Part shown: one piece after another, positions 50,919 to 61,165 of the stretch
Numbering within the stretch: position 1 is the first letter of the stretch
How the letters are laid out: each line of letters starts with the position of its first letter
From: Thermosporothrix hazakensis
Lineage (GTDB): Bacteria > Chloroflexota > Ktedonobacteria > Ktedonobacterales > Ktedonobacteraceae
Reading direction: 5' to 3'
NCBI RefSeq assembly: GCF_003253565.1
Contig: NZ_QKUF01000020.1
Location: 45,840 to 109,839 of the forward strand
DNA: 64,000 bases
Translations under genes and position numbers: made by a program
The notes under the pieces: generated by a model
The model's database searches: none
What the model saw: only the letters and a program-made list of their open reading frames with translations
What the model was told of the DNA's origin: nothing

Positions 50919-53300
50919 ATGAGACAAGGAAACGGCTCTGAAATACTGGGACCCAACGATCCCCGTAGTCAGACAATTGGCGTTATCCATGTAGCACCGA
51001 ACGATGAACGCAGAAGCATTTTAATGGCGATTCTGACGCAGGAGAAATTGCAGCGCAAGCAGATTGTCCTGATCCTGCCGCACCAGAATCGTGGGTTTCA
51101 GCGCCCTGTCGACTACGACGAACTGAAAGCGATGCGCAAGAAGATCAAGGCGAACATGGTCTTTGTGGCTCCGAGTGGCTCACCGGCGGCGAATTTTCTG
51201 CGGCACCGGAATTTTCCTGTCTATTCGTCACTGGAGGGCTATGTTCAATCGCTTGATGATGAACTGGCCGAAAGCGAGCAGCGCAAGGGCTGGTTCCCGC
51301 TGTTCAACAAGGGTAATGGTGGCGCGAAAGAGAAGCAAGCGAAGCCACAGGATCAGGACCCTTCCGCTTCCCCTCAACAATCGGCGCGTCCGCATGTCGT
51401 TGGCGGCACGGCGGCAGTTGGTGGCGCTCTGCTCGGGGCGGGCGCGGCAAACGCCATGCAGAAACGCGGGCCGGGTGACGACGCCGACGATGTCGATTTC
51501 TTTAACGAGGACAGCCCGCTTGAACCGCCAAGCCCTGAACAGGTCGACGCGCAACAGGGCTACCTGCCAAAGACCCCGCATGGCATCGACGACGATGAAG
51601 GCGGCGAGACGGCTCCACTGAATGAGGAGAATGAGATTGTCAGAGCCTCGGGCGTGGCAAGCACCCGTTCAGAGCCGGATGTTGCCCCCGACGACGAGCT
51701 GTCGATTATCGACCTTCAGCCAAAGCGCAAGGCGAAAGAGACAATCAAGCTCAATCAGCCCGATGAGGTCGAACTGCACCCGCTGCCTCCCCGACGCGCT
51801 TCGGGCAAGATCGGCGCGGACGCGAATCGCAATGGGAGAAGTGGTAAGCTCCCAACCGGCGCGTTGATCGGGGCCGGTGCCGGGGTCGCTGCTGCCGAAG
51901 GGCTGGCCCGCAAGAGCGCCTCACAGAGTAAACCGCTTCCGCGCACCAGTGGCAAGATGCCCGCGATCAATGCCGCCAGTACCGGCTTTCCAGGCTCGAC
52001 CCGACGCACCACGACCACGAAACGGAGCGGTTGGCCGTGGCTGATCCTGATCGCGGTGCTGTTGCTGGCGCTGATTGGCGGCTGTGTCGGTGTCTCCTAC
52101 GCGAACCCGAGCCTGTTCAGCAGCGTGCAGCAGGCGTTTACCGGGGCGCAGCCGGGCGCGACTATTTCGATCACCCCTGATAGTCGCATCGTCGAGAACA
52201 AATATATTGTGGTCGGTGTCGAGAAGAACCCGCCCCCTGACACATTGCAGATTCCGGTGCGGCGGCTCAATACCAGCGCCGAATCTCGAAAGATCAACGT
52301 GACCGCCTCGGGCCATACCAAAACCCCGGGCCGTACTGCTACCGGTACCCTTGTGTTTACCAATGGCATGTCAACGGCATATACCGTCGGTGCGGGCACG
52401 GAAATCACTATCAATGGCGGTGGCGCTTCTGTTGTGACTGATGAGCCTGCGGTGATCCCGCCAAGTGATGGGACAAGTCTTGGTCAGGTTTCGGTTTCTG
52501 CTCATGCTTCAGTGGTAGGACGAGCAGGTAATATCGGGGCAATGGCTATTGATAAAAACTGCTGCTCGAACAGTAACTCAGTCTTTGTGAAAAATCCCTC
52601 TGGCTTCACCGGTGGGCAGGATCCGGTCGATTATCATTTTCTGACACAGGATGACGTTGATAAGGCGATCAACTCGGTGAAGAATGAGACATCGAGCAAG
52701 GCGCAGAGTGATCTGAAGACGAAGTTGCAGGCGGGCGAGCAGATTGTGGGGAATCCGCAATGTCAGGTTCAGCCGAACGTGGACCAGCCGGTAGGTGATG
52801 AGGGGAGGGACATACGCGAGGCGACGGTGAGCGTGAAGGCGTCGTGTTCGGCGTGGGTGATGAAGCCTCAGGATTTGAAGCAGCTTGTCTCGAAGCGGCT
52901 CCAGGAGCAGGCGGGGTCTGCTTCCGATCTGGGACCCGGCTACAAGCTGATCGGTGATATCACCACGAAAACGCAGATCAAGGCAATCCAGCCGCTTCGG
53001 ATGGAGGTAACCGCACAGGGGCTCTGGGCTTTCGAGATCACGGAGCAGATGAAGGACGCGTGGGCGAAAGCGATCGCGGGCAAGCCTGTCAACGAGGCGA
53101 AGGCATATCTTGAGAAGCAAAAAGGGATCGCGAAAGGCAAAGTCTCGATCGAGATGAACGGTGACAAGCTTCCGACCGAGCTCGGACTGATCGGCTTCAG
53201 CATTCAGTCGGTGCCGGGTCTTAAGGGGAACGATGGAGTACCGAGCGGGCAACCAACCGTAACGGATGGAGATGGCGAAGGGCAGCCAGGGAACGGCTAG
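50919..53300 (+). CDS. Kinase-less membrane protein with CCS ectodomain, member 2
   Basis: A 793-residue protein without a kinase domain. The N-terminal ~112 residues form a Rossmann-like alpha/beta domain (IGVIHVAPNDERRSILMAIL, IVLILPHQN, MVFVAPSGSPAANFLRHRNF), resembling the N-terminus of other baseplate-J-like membrane proteins. A long acidic, Gly/Ala/Pro-rich disordered linker (about 113-370) precedes the membrane helix (372-393). The ectodomain matches members 1 and 3: VFTNG, GNIGAMAIDKNCCS (548-550), GFTGGQD, PQC and ASC. It could compete with or organise the kinases by dimerising through the shared ectodomain (inference). Confidence 0.82.
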   Translation: MRQGNGSEILGPNDPRSQTIGVIHVAPNDERRSILMAILTQEKLQRKQIVLILPHQNRGFQRPVDYDELKAMRKKIKANMVFVAPSGSPAANFLRHRNFPVYSSLEGYVQSLDDELAESEQRKGWFPLFNKGNGGAKEKQAKPQDQDPSASPQQSARPHVVGGTAAVGGALLGAGAANAMQKRGPGDDADDVDFFNEDSPLEPPSPEQVDAQQGYLPKTPHGIDDDEGGETAPLNEENEIVRASGVASTRSEPDVAPDDELSIIDLQPKRKAKETIKLNQPDEVELHPLPPRRASGKIGADANRNGRSGKLPTGALIGAGAGVAAAEGLARKSASQSKPLPRTSGKMPAINAASTGFPGSTRRTTTTKRSGWPWLILIAVLLLALIGGCVGVSYANPSLFSSVQQAFTGAQPGATISITPDSRIVENKYIVVGVEKNPPPDTLQIPVRRLNTSAESRKINVTASGHTKTPGRTATGTLVFTNGMSTAYTVGAGTEITINGGGASVVTDEPAVIPPSDGTSLGQVSVSAHASVVGRAGNIGAMAIDKNCCSNSNSVFVKNPSGFTGGQDPVDYHFLTQDDVDKAINSVKNETSSKAQSDLKTKLQAGEQIVGNPQCQVQPNVDQPVGDEGRDIREATVSVKASCSAWVMKPQDLKQLVSKRLQEQAGSASDLGPGYKLIGDITTKTQIKAIQPLRMEVTAQGLWAFEITEQMKDAWAKAIAGKPVNEAKAYLEKQKGIAKGKVSIEMNGDKLPTELGLIGFSIQSVPGLKGNDGVPSGQPTVTDGDGEGQPGNG

Positions 53301-53436
53301 CAGCGGACGGGCAGGTTCTTTTGCTCCGGTCACACGACACGGCGAGGCGCGAGAAAACGCGACAGGTGGCAATGATGGTAGGTGGTTGTGTTGAGAAAAA
53401 GCGGGTTCAAGCTACAGGAAAGGATCGCGAGGAGCA

Positions 53437-55830
53437 ATGCTGTCTCTGGAAGGCAAGCAGCTTGGAAACTATGATATTATTCGCCGAATCAGGGTGGGAG
53501 GTATGGGAGCCGTCTATGAGGGGCGGCAGCGGACCGCGTTTGATCGGCGGGTAGCGATCAAGGTGATACTGGGGGACTACGCGACAGACCGGGATATGCG
53601 GCGGCGTTTCCTGCGAGAGGCGCGGACAGTGGCAGCCTTGCGACATCCGCATATTCTGCCATTGTTTGAGTTTGGCGAAGAGCACGGCATCCTGTTCCTC
53701 GTCATGCCGTTTATCGAGGGGGGGACCCTGACCGGGTATCTGCGCCGGGGTCTGCCGGGGATTGGCGAAGTTGCCGCGATCTATCAGCAATTGCTCGATG
53801 CGGTTGAATATGCGCATGATGAAGGGCTTATTCATCGCGACATCAAATCCTCAAATGTCCTGCTTGACGTGCGGCGCAACGGTCCGCCCTATATCTATCT
53901 GGCCGACTTCGGGCTTGTCAGGATCGCGGCCTCGCGGCGGCGCAAGGGGCTGGACGATAGCCGCACCGGGCGTCCGGGAAGGCCGATCCCGCTCGATCAG
54001 GTGCCGGGCACGCCCCAGTATATGGCGCCGGAGCAGACCCGGGGCATCATCACCCCCCAGACCGACATCTACGCGCTTGGTGTCCTGCTCTATCAGTTGC
54101 TCACAGGAGATCTCCCTTACAACCACGAAGACGACGTGACCGTCATCAAGATGCACCTGTACGACCCGATTCCGCGTCCCTCTGACCGGGATACGACCAT
54201 TCCCCGCGCGCTGGATGACGTGGTTCGCACGGCGATGGCGAAGCGGCCCGAGGAGCGGTATCGTACCATAGCCGAGTTGCGTGACGCCTTTCTGTCAGCA
54301 ATCGAATCATCGAGATCTGGCCCGGTCATCGAGCTCTTTGAGGAGGCGGGTGGATTTGATGGCGATACCCTGACCGAGCCTGAGCCGGGTGGGCGAGCCT
54401 ATCCGCTTGAAGAACTGCCCTCGCTCCCCGAGATCCCGACGTTTGAGCGCGCGCCTCGAGCGCCCGATCCCTCCCGGCGGCTGCGGCCCGCGATTACGGC
54501 GGCGCTGGTTCCAGAGCAACAGCCGGTCGTGCTGGAAAAGCGGGCGCGCCCGGTGCATACCACCGACGATTTTCAGCCGCGTGCCCGCACCACCGAAGAC
54601 GTGATTGAGCCACCGAAGCGGAGAGCTGTCCCGCGTCATCGGCGGTTGCTCCTGCCGCTGCTCTTCTGCCTGATCGCCACCTCGATGCTGCTCACGCTGC
54701 TGATCTTGCCGCATGTCTTCGGGATCAGTATTTTTCCGGCGGGGTTCCCGGTGCTTGGCACGCCGGGTGATGCCATGATCTATGTCACGCCGGAGAGCAA
54801 GACGCTGGAGAATAGTTTTGTGCTCAGCGCCTCGCCTCAGAGCAAGGTGCCGAGTGTGGAGGCGCGAACGCTCCCCGATCGCGTGATCAGCAAGCAGCAA
54901 CAGGGAAGCAGCACGATTCAGGCGCAGACGACGCGCACGGTTGAGGGAGCGCAGGCGCGGGGTCAGCTTGAGTTCTACAATACGAACCTGCTGCCGGTCA
55001 CGATTCCCGCTCAGACCACGCTGGATGGTCCCAATGGCCTGAAGATCCAGACGCTCACCGAGATCAAAATCCCCGGACGCACCCTGACCGAACCTGGCAG
55101 GGCAACCACCGACGCGCTGGTGACGACGCCCGGCAGCGCTGGCAATATTCCCCCGGAGACGCTCAACGGGCCGTGCTGTAGCAAGGGCGTCACCGTGCGG
55201 AACCCGGAGGCGTTTAGTGGCGGCGTCGATGGGCAGGTGCTGCATGTGATCCAGAACGAGGATGTGGAGAAGGCGAAAGCCACGCTGACGGAGAAGCTGC
55301 AAAAAGAGGTCAGGGATCAGATTACGAAGGCGCTTGGCAAAGATGAGACGCTGGCCGGGCAACCGGAACTGAGCGTCAAGGCCACGGTCGATCCGCCGCT
55401 TGACACGCAGCCCGAGGCGGTCACGATCACGATTCGCGTGGATGGGCGTGGCGTCGCCTACAGGCGGGCTGTCGCCGAACAGCTTGCCACACGGCTGCTG
55501 GAATTACAGGCGAAGCAGCAGTTGAAGGACGCTTTTACGCTGCATGACACGATCAAGCCCGTGGGGGCGCTGACCGCGCGCAATGGGCCGAACAATATCA
55601 TCTTCCTGACGGTGACGGTCAGGGGGACATGGCTGTATCACTTCAGCAAGCAGGAGATCGGGAACTGGCCCGAGAGCGTGAAGGGGGCCACGGTCGAGGC
55701 CGCGCTTGCCTACCTGAACCAGCAGCACGGGATCGCGAACGTTGAGGTCAAGCTACCGTTCGGGAGCGATCATCTGCCGGGCGAGATCGAGCGGATCAAG
55801 GTTGTGGTGGTGACACCAGACAGGCAGTGA
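53437..55830 (+). CDS. Transmembrane Ser/Thr kinase with CCS ectodomain, member 3
   Basis: A 797-residue receptor-like kinase. Kinase domain about 10-290: G-loop RVGGMGAVY (Arg replaces the usual first Gly), Lys42, HRDIKSSN (Asp135), DFG 157-159, a ~25-residue basic insert (164-188), and PQYMAPEQ. Linker with Pro/Arg content, membrane helix 403-427, then the ectodomain with GQLEFYNTNLLPVTIPAQTT, SAGNIPPETLNGPCCS (580-582) and AFSGGVD. The second cysteine pair of members 1 and 2 is missing. GAGGAG lies very close to the ATG. Its composition is uniformly GC-rich, unlike the other two. Confidence 0.88.
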   Translation: MLSLEGKQLGNYDIIRRIRVGGMGAVYEGRQRTAFDRRVAIKVILGDYATDRDMRRRFLREARTVAALRHPHILPLFEFGEEHGILFLVMPFIEGGTLTGYLRRGLPGIGEVAAIYQQLLDAVEYAHDEGLIHRDIKSSNVLLDVRRNGPPYIYLADFGLVRIAASRRRKGLDDSRTGRPGRPIPLDQVPGTPQYMAPEQTRGIITPQTDIYALGVLLYQLLTGDLPYNHEDDVTVIKMHLYDPIPRPSDRDTTIPRALDDVVRTAMAKRPEERYRTIAELRDAFLSAIESSRSGPVIELFEEAGGFDGDTLTEPEPGGRAYPLEELPSLPEIPTFERAPRAPDPSRRLRPAITAALVPEQQPVVLEKRARPVHTTDDFQPRARTTEDVIEPPKRRAVPRHRRLLLPLLFCLIATSMLLTLLILPHVFGISIFPAGFPVLGTPGDAMIYVTPESKTLENSFVLSASPQSKVPSVEARTLPDRVISKQQQGSSTIQAQTTRTVEGAQARGQLEFYNTNLLPVTIPAQTTLDGPNGLKIQTLTEIKIPGRTLTEPGRATTDALVTTPGSAGNIPPETLNGPCCSKGVTVRNPEAFSGGVDGQVLHVIQNEDVEKAKATLTEKLQKEVRDQITKALGKDETLAGQPELSVKATVDPPLDTQPEAVTITIRVDGRGVAYRRAVAEQLATRLLELQAKQQLKDAFTLHDTIKPVGALTARNGPNNIIFLTVTVRGTWLYHFSKQEIGNWPESVKGATVEAALAYLNQQHGIANVEVKLPFGSDHLPGEIERIKVVVVTPDRQ

Positions 55831-55993
55831 TGCTTTTCCTGTAGCCAGATGGCGCGGGCGGGTATATGTGCTTCGTATAGTCGAGAAAGGCGTGAAATAG
55901 GGCGGAAATATCGGGAGGCTTTTTGAGGGATGGAGAGGGCTGATTTCATGGGAGAAAGAGCGATTCAGGGGCATCGCCACCTATCGATACAGG

Positions 55994-56022
55994 GGGGACC
56001 TCTGAGCGGTTCAAGAGGCCCC
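55994..56022. terminator. Hairpin between convergent genes
   Basis: GGGG-A-CCTCT pairs with AGAGG-CCCC (one bulged A). It overlaps the last codons of the VTT-domain gene; the following bases are T-rich on the plus strand, so it best ends the kinase transcript. Confidence 0.5.
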
Positions 56023-56730
56023 GTTCTCTTTATTGTTGAGTTTCTTGATTTTTCTGCCCATCCATTCCTCAAACCTGTCACCATACTTAAAGATGACCAC
56101 TATGACCAGCAGCGAGATGACACCAACAACAATCCATTCTACCAGCGACAACTGAAGCACGCCCGCGCCTACCAGTGTGGTCAGGAAGGTGCCAGGCAGG
56201 CGCCCGATCAGCAGGAAGAGAAAGAAGATGCTCGCGGGCATCGCGGAGAGCCCGGCCAGCAGGCAGAGCACATCATCAGGGAAGAAGGGCACCAGAAAGA
56301 TGATGAGCAGCCCGAGCGAGTAGCGACCCGTAAAGAACGAGTTGTAGCGCTCGTATTGCTTGCGGCCCACCAGTTTGATCACAAAGACATGCCCGAGGAA
56401 TCGCGCCAGGTAGAAGGCCAGCATCGAACCGACCACAATCGCGCTTCCACTGAGCAGGAAGCCGGGCACGATACCGAACAGCGCCCCGCCGGCAAGGGTC
56501 GTGATATTGCCGGGAATGGGCGAGACGATCACCTGAGTCACCTGTATCAGGAAGAAGATCAGGGGAGCCCAGGCGCCGAAGCTCTGCACATAGGCGCGCA
56601 GGCTATCCAGCGACGAGAAGATCTGCTTATAGCTCTCAAAGTTAGGCAGCACGTGCAGAAAGAAAAAGAGCGCTGCGCCAACGACGATCAGAACAGTCAA
56701 GGCAAAGTAGAAAAGGTTTTTCTTTGACAA
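56011..56730 (-). CDS. TVP38/TMEM64-type (VTT-domain) membrane protein
   Basis: A 239-residue integral membrane protein of the DedA/VTT superfamily, with about five helices. Hallmarks are the re-entrant-loop motif PGNITTLAGGALFG, FLVPFFPDDVLCLLAG and GRLPGTFLTTLVGAG. VTT proteins act as lipid scramblases or transporters of undecaprenyl- or phospholipids. The start is TTG at 56730, with AAAGGA upstream. Single gene, convergent with the kinase triad. Confidence 0.87.
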   Translation of the reverse strand: MSKKNLFYFALTVLIVVGAALFFFLHVLPNFESYKQIFSSLDSLRAYVQSFGAWAPLIFFLIQVTQVIVSPIPGNITTLAGGALFGIVPGFLLSGSAIVVGSMLAFYLARFLGHVFVIKLVGRKQYERYNSFFTGRYSLGLLIIFLVPFFPDDVLCLLAGLSAMPASIFFLFLLIGRLPGTFLTTLVGAGVLQLSLVEWIVVGVISLLVIVVIFKYGDRFEEWMGRKIKKLNNKENGAS

Positions 56731-56912
56731 ACGGGTAAAATCCTTTCACTGAGTCAGAGAGATATGTAAACGGCGTGTGTGCTGTTTTGCTGCTATTTCC
56801 GACCGGAGATCCTGTTTGTCTTTAGTACGAGAGAGATGGGGTAGGAGTTACAGGAAAGGAGGAGCAAGGAAGGCGGCGCGCCAGCCCTATGACGCGCCGG
56901 AGCAACAACCTG

Positions 56913-57701
56913 TTACGGCAAGGTCAGGAGCTCGGGAGCGCCATCGGTGACCGCAAGCGTGTGCTCGTACTGCGCGGAGAGTTTCCCATCAGCAGTACAG
57001 ATTGTCCAGCGGTCTGCAAGCATGCGAACCGCAGCCACGCCCTGGTTAATCATCGGCTCGATCGTAAAGACCATCCCCTGACGGATGCGCAGGCCAGTAC
57101 CCGGACGTCCGTAATGTGGGACAAGAGGATCTTCGTGCAAGGAGCGTCCGACGCCGTGACCGGTCAGCTCGTGGACAGTGGTATAGCCGTGCGATTCGGC
57201 ATAGCTCTGAATGGCGGCGCCAATATCGCCGAGGCGATTATTCGGGCGAGCCTGCTCAATACCGAGCTCCATGCAGCGTTTCGCCACATCGAGCAAGCGC
57301 TGCGCCTCCTCGCTGATGGTGCCGACGGGGTAGGTTGTGCAGGAGTCGCCGACCCAACCATTGTAGAGAACGCCGATGTCAACGCCGATGATATCGCCAT
57401 CTTTCAGGATGGCCTTCTTGCTTGGAATGCCGTGACAGACGACCTCATTGACCGAAGCACAAATGGTACCGGGGAAAGGAGGTGTGCCGGGATGGCCATC
57501 GCGGGCGGGACGAGCGCCATAGCCCTTGTAGATCGGGGTCGCGCCTTTGCTGCGGATATAGTCTTCAGCGATCTGGTCCAGTTCAGCGGTCGAGACGCCC
57601 GGCTTGACGTAGGGGCGCAGGACCTCGAACGTTTCCGCGACCAGCCGACCGGCCTCGCGAAGCTTCGCGATCTCGCTGCGAGATTTGAGCATAACAGCCA
57701 T
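56913..57701 (-). CDS. map: Methionine aminopeptidase, type I
   Basis: A 262-residue cytosolic enzyme that removes the initiator methionine. The five metal ligands are present: Asp in IGVDIGV, Asp in VGDSCTTY, His in GHGVGRSLHE, Glu in FTIEPM and Glu in YEHTLAV; the substrate-site His is in VCHGIP. Length fits type Ia without N-terminal zinc fingers. An in-frame ATG at 57788 lacks support, while AGAAGGAA precedes the ATG at 57701. It is not near ribosomal or secY genes, where map often lies, so this may be one of several copies. Confidence 0.93.
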   Translation of the reverse strand: MAVMLKSRSEIAKLREAGRLVAETFEVLRPYVKPGVSTAELDQIAEDYIRSKGATPIYKGYGARPARDGHPGTPPFPGTICASVNEVVCHGIPSKKAILKDGDIIGVDIGVLYNGWVGDSCTTYPVGTISEEAQRLLDVAKRCMELGIEQARPNNRLGDIGAAIQSYAESHGYTTVHELTGHGVGRSLHEDPLVPHYGRPGTGLRIRQGMVFTIEPMINQGVAAVRMLADRWTICTADGKLSAQYEHTLAVTDGAPELLTLP

Positions 57702-57796
57702 AATCGAAATTCCTTCTGTCTTGTTAACGCATCGGAATGCTTGTTTGTGATAGGGCAATACCAATCGAGAACACAATGCTGTGAGCATCGAATGGC

Positions 57797-58093
57797 CTAT
57801 AGATGAGCATGGGGTTGAAGTGCACTCTGTTCCTGTTCTGAAGGGACATTTCGTTCCCAGGAAAGGAGATCATTGACCGTAACAGAGAAGTAGCGACTGA
57901 AGTAGTGGAGGAGCTGGTCCACTGTCCCATAGTCAATGCGGCGGCTGCGACCGGTGTTCAGGGCAGCGATGACGCTGAGGGGAACACCGCTTTCGGCGGA
58001 CAGACGGCGCAGGCTCAAAGGGGGCAGGCCCCGGCTGGTGCGCACCTGGTTCACGCGTGCAAGCAAGGGACGCAGCGTGCAGTAAATAGTCAC
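57797..58093 (-). CDS. XRE-family HTH regulator
   Basis: A 98-residue Cro/C1-type HTH protein. Helices 2-3 read SLRRLSAESGVPLSVIAALN, followed by IDYGTVDQLLHYFSRYFSV, typical of XRE proteins that add a short C-terminal helix. Start is GTG at 58093 with AGGAGG 9 nt upstream. Divergent from the GAF/PAS histidine kinase; it might control itself, map or the kinase. Confidence 0.8.
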   Translation of the reverse strand: MTIYCTLRPLLARVNQVRTSRGLPPLSLRRLSAESGVPLSVIAALNTGRSRRIDYGTVDQLLHYFSRYFSVTVNDLLSWERNVPSEQEQSALQPHAHL

Positions 58094-58525
58094 GGTCAGA
58101 ATCCTCCTGGCTTTTTCTAAGAACTTCGACCTGCGAAAGGCTTCTCAAAAACTCCTGATGCTCTCTGTGAATGGCATGCCTTCTACTCCGAATACAATAC
58201 CAGAAGTGTACCGGGATGTCAATACACGTTGCGGCCATTCAATGGAGGAAAAAGAGGAATGGAGTAACTGGAGCATACGTGTAAGGAAAAAAGAAGAGAA
58301 ACAAGGGATAGTGATTGACGGAAATGGGAGAATGCGTTAGACTTAGAACTGTTTTCTGCAAGGGCAAAAGTTGTTACAAATTACGAATCGCGAATCAACA
58401 GCGAAGAACAGGCGTGGAAGCAGAACGGTGATCGGGTGGGTTCCCGAGGCGAAAAACGAAACGGATGTCGGGAGTAAGTGGGAAAGGAGGTTGCGGCGCC
58501 TCTCGGGTGAGCGCTGCTGAGGACT
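58094..58525. promoter_or_regulatory. Divergent region with histidine-kinase promoter
   Basis: About 430 bp without a gene. TTGACG (58315-58320), a 17-bp spacer and TAGACT (58338-58343) form a plausible plus-strand promoter, leaving a ~175-nt leader before the kinase GTG. Confidence 0.45.
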
Positions 58526-61165
58526 GTGGAAGAGAGAAACAGAAATGCGCATGTTGAGCACTGCCCGCTGTGGGAGCCAGGTGAGAGTGAATTACAGTTG
58601 CAACGGCTTCTGGGGCCATTGGGGATTGAAACCATCATGGTGCTGGACATGCAAGGACATCTCCTCTCCATCAACCCTGCTGGCATGCGGGTGCTGGGAA
58701 TCGAGGATGAGGCCCTTTTTCGCGGGAAATCCTGGTCTGCGTTCTGGGATCAAGCCTCTCAGCCCCTTGTTCGGGAGGCGGTGAGAAGCGCGCGCGAAGG
58801 GCGTGCGGACCGATTTGAAGGCTTTTTTCCGACCCTGAAGGGAGCGCCGAAGTGGTGGGAGGTGATCGTCATGCCCGTCTGGCCGCCGGGCGACACTTCC
58901 TGCATCCTGGCGATGGCGCGCGATATCACCGAGCGTAAACGGGCCGAGATTGAGCAGCAGGAACAGGCGATGCTCGCAAAGATGCGGCTTGAGCTCAGCC
59001 TGCTGATGAGCAGTGATGATCCTCTTAACGAGGTGCTGGAGCGCTGTGTCTGCATGCTCAAGCAGTCGCTTCCGGCTGAAATGGTAGGAATCTGGACGCT
59101 GAACGCGGCGGCGCAGATGCTGGAGTTGCAGGCTTGTGAGGGACTGACGCCACAGGAGCGGGCCGACTACCGCTGTCTCCCACCTGGAGCCGAGGGCCCG
59201 GGGCGCGTGACGACACAACGGCTCTACTGTGCCGAGCTTCAGGAGGCGTGGCCCGCACTGAAGCGGGTCGGGAAGCGCTATCTGCTGGTGTATCCGCTGG
59301 ATGTCGGGGACCGCCTGACCGGGGCGCTGGTTTTCTGCCTGGAATATATGTGCAGCCCGGCGGTACAGCAGGCGCTCCATGTGATGGCGAATACCATCGC
59401 TGTAGGGATCGAGCATCGGAGATCAGAGGAGGCGCTGCGCTTTCTCCTGCGGGCAAGTACCGTTATCGCGTCCTCATTGAAGATCGAGGAGACGGTGCAG
59501 CAGGCGGTCGAGCTGGCTGTCCCAACGCTGGCTGATTTCTGCTTTATCGACCTGCTGTCGAAGGACGTGCTCTCACGTGTGGCCTGTACGGCGGTGCCAG
59601 AGCTTTCTGAGCGGTGTCAGGAGTGTATGCGCTATGTGCCCACGCGGGCGATGGAGAGCCACCCTGTGATTCAAGCGATTCGCTCCCGCGAGCCAATTGT
59701 TGCGCCCTATATGCTGGAGCAGTATATCCAGCGGGCCAGTACCTCGCCTGAACATCTCCAGTTTTTGCATGATATGCAGATTACTTCGGTGCTGGTGATG
59801 CCCCTCTTTGCGCGAGGGAAGGCGCTCGGGGCCCTGGTTGCCTGTTATACGCGGCAATCCGGACGCCATTATACCGGGACTGATGTGGCGCTTGCGAAGG
59901 AGCTGGCTGCGATGGTGGCCCGAGCGATCGATAATGCGCGGCTCTATACCGAGGCGCAGGAGGAGATTGCCAGGCGCAGGCAGATGCAGATTGAGCGCAA
60001 TCACTTGCTGCTTCGCGAGCGTGAGGCCCGGGCCCGAGCCGAGCTACTCGCTGAAAACCTGAGCCAGCATCGGCGCTGGCTGGAACGCGTGCTTGACCTG
60101 TTGCCAACGCCGGTCATGCTGATCGAGCCACAGCGGCAGAAGATCACCTTTGTAAACAAGGCTGCGCATCGCTTGCTCTGTAACGAGGAACCCGAGCGGA
60201 ACGAGCAGGTGCGCTGTTCCTGCTTTGATCTCCAGAGCCAGCATATGCAGCCGGTCCTTGCTCTGGTGATGCAGGCGGCGCGAGGGGAGTCGGTTCAGCA
60301 TGTACAGCTCGATTGGGAGACGCCGACCGGATGCAAGACGGTCCTGATCGGTGCGACCCTGTTGCACGAGATGTATGGGTATACGCCCAGGGTGCTGCTC
60401 TCGTTTCTGGATATCACTGGCTTGAAGGATGCGGAGCGGCGCAAAGATGAGTTTATCGGGCAGGCAAGCCATGAGCTCCGCTCGCCGTTAGCAGCGATTC
60501 AGGCCAATTTGCAATTAGTTGAATATTTGCATCAGCAGGTTCGGCAGAGGCTGGAACCGCTGCCCGCGGAGCTGGGATCTCAGGCTGATATGATCGAGAG
60601 CCAGCTACAAAGCGCGCTGCGCCAGGTGGGCGTACAGGATCGGCTGATTAGCGATCTGCTCGATGCGTCCTCGATTCAAGAACGCAAGCTGGTCGTAACG
60701 TTTGAGTCCTGCGATCTGGTGCAGATTGTGCGGGAAGTGGTACATGATTTTCGCGTTTCGGCGCCCGGGCGCACGATTCGCTGTCAGGTGAGCCGGGAGC
60801 GGGTGCAGGCCTGTGTCGATCCGGTGCGCATCGCGCAAGTGGTCGGGAACTATCTGTCCAATGCCTTGAAATATTCGATGGCAGAAGTGGAGGTGGGATT
60901 GCGCGTGGAGGGTGAGCAGGCGCGGATCTGGGTGCGTGATCGCGGGCAGGGATTGACCCCTGAGCAGCAGCGGCACGTCTGGGAGCGCTATTATCAGGCG
61001 GAGGGAGTGCAGGTCTATGGAGAGGGTGGGCGAGGCTTAGGACTTGGATTGCATATTTGTCGTACGATTGTTGAGCTGCATCAGGGATCTGTCGGTGTCG
61101 AGAGTGAACCGCAGAAAGGTTCCCTGTTCTGGTGCTTATTGCCGCTCAAGCAAGCTGCGTTATAG
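58526..61165 (+). CDS. Multi-sensor histidine kinase (PAS-GAF-GAF-PAS-HisKA-HATPase)
   Basis: An 879-residue soluble sensor kinase. Domains in order: PAS (about 28-145), GAF (about 155-305), GAF (about 310-490), a coiled coil (about 490-525), PAS-like (about 525-640), HisKA with acceptor His in GQASHELRSPL, HATPase_c (about 750-870) with NYLSNALKYS, RDRGQG and GRGLGLGLHI. No membrane helix. GTG start with GAGG upstream. No response regulator is adjacent; the small XRE gene is divergent. It may phosphorylate a regulator elsewhere. Confidence 0.9.
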   Translation: MEERNRNAHVEHCPLWEPGESELQLQRLLGPLGIETIMVLDMQGHLLSINPAGMRVLGIEDEALFRGKSWSAFWDQASQPLVREAVRSAREGRADRFEGFFPTLKGAPKWWEVIVMPVWPPGDTSCILAMARDITERKRAEIEQQEQAMLAKMRLELSLLMSSDDPLNEVLERCVCMLKQSLPAEMVGIWTLNAAAQMLELQACEGLTPQERADYRCLPPGAEGPGRVTTQRLYCAELQEAWPALKRVGKRYLLVYPLDVGDRLTGALVFCLEYMCSPAVQQALHVMANTIAVGIEHRRSEEALRFLLRASTVIASSLKIEETVQQAVELAVPTLADFCFIDLLSKDVLSRVACTAVPELSERCQECMRYVPTRAMESHPVIQAIRSREPIVAPYMLEQYIQRASTSPEHLQFLHDMQITSVLVMPLFARGKALGALVACYTRQSGRHYTGTDVALAKELAAMVARAIDNARLYTEAQEEIARRRQMQIERNHLLLREREARARAELLAENLSQHRRWLERVLDLLPTPVMLIEPQRQKITFVNKAAHRLLCNEEPERNEQVRCSCFDLQSQHMQPVLALVMQAARGESVQHVQLDWETPTGCKTVLIGATLLHEMYGYTPRVLLSFLDITGLKDAERRKDEFIGQASHELRSPLAAIQANLQLVEYLHQQVRQRLEPLPAELGSQADMIESQLQSALRQVGVQDRLISDLLDASSIQERKLVVTFESCDLVQIVREVVHDFRVSAPGRTIRCQVSRERVQACVDPVRIAQVVGNYLSNALKYSMAEVEVGLRVEGEQARIWVRDRGQGLTPEQQRHVWERYYQAEGVQVYGEGGRGLGLGLHICRTIVELHQGSVGVESEPQKGSLFWCLLPLKQAAL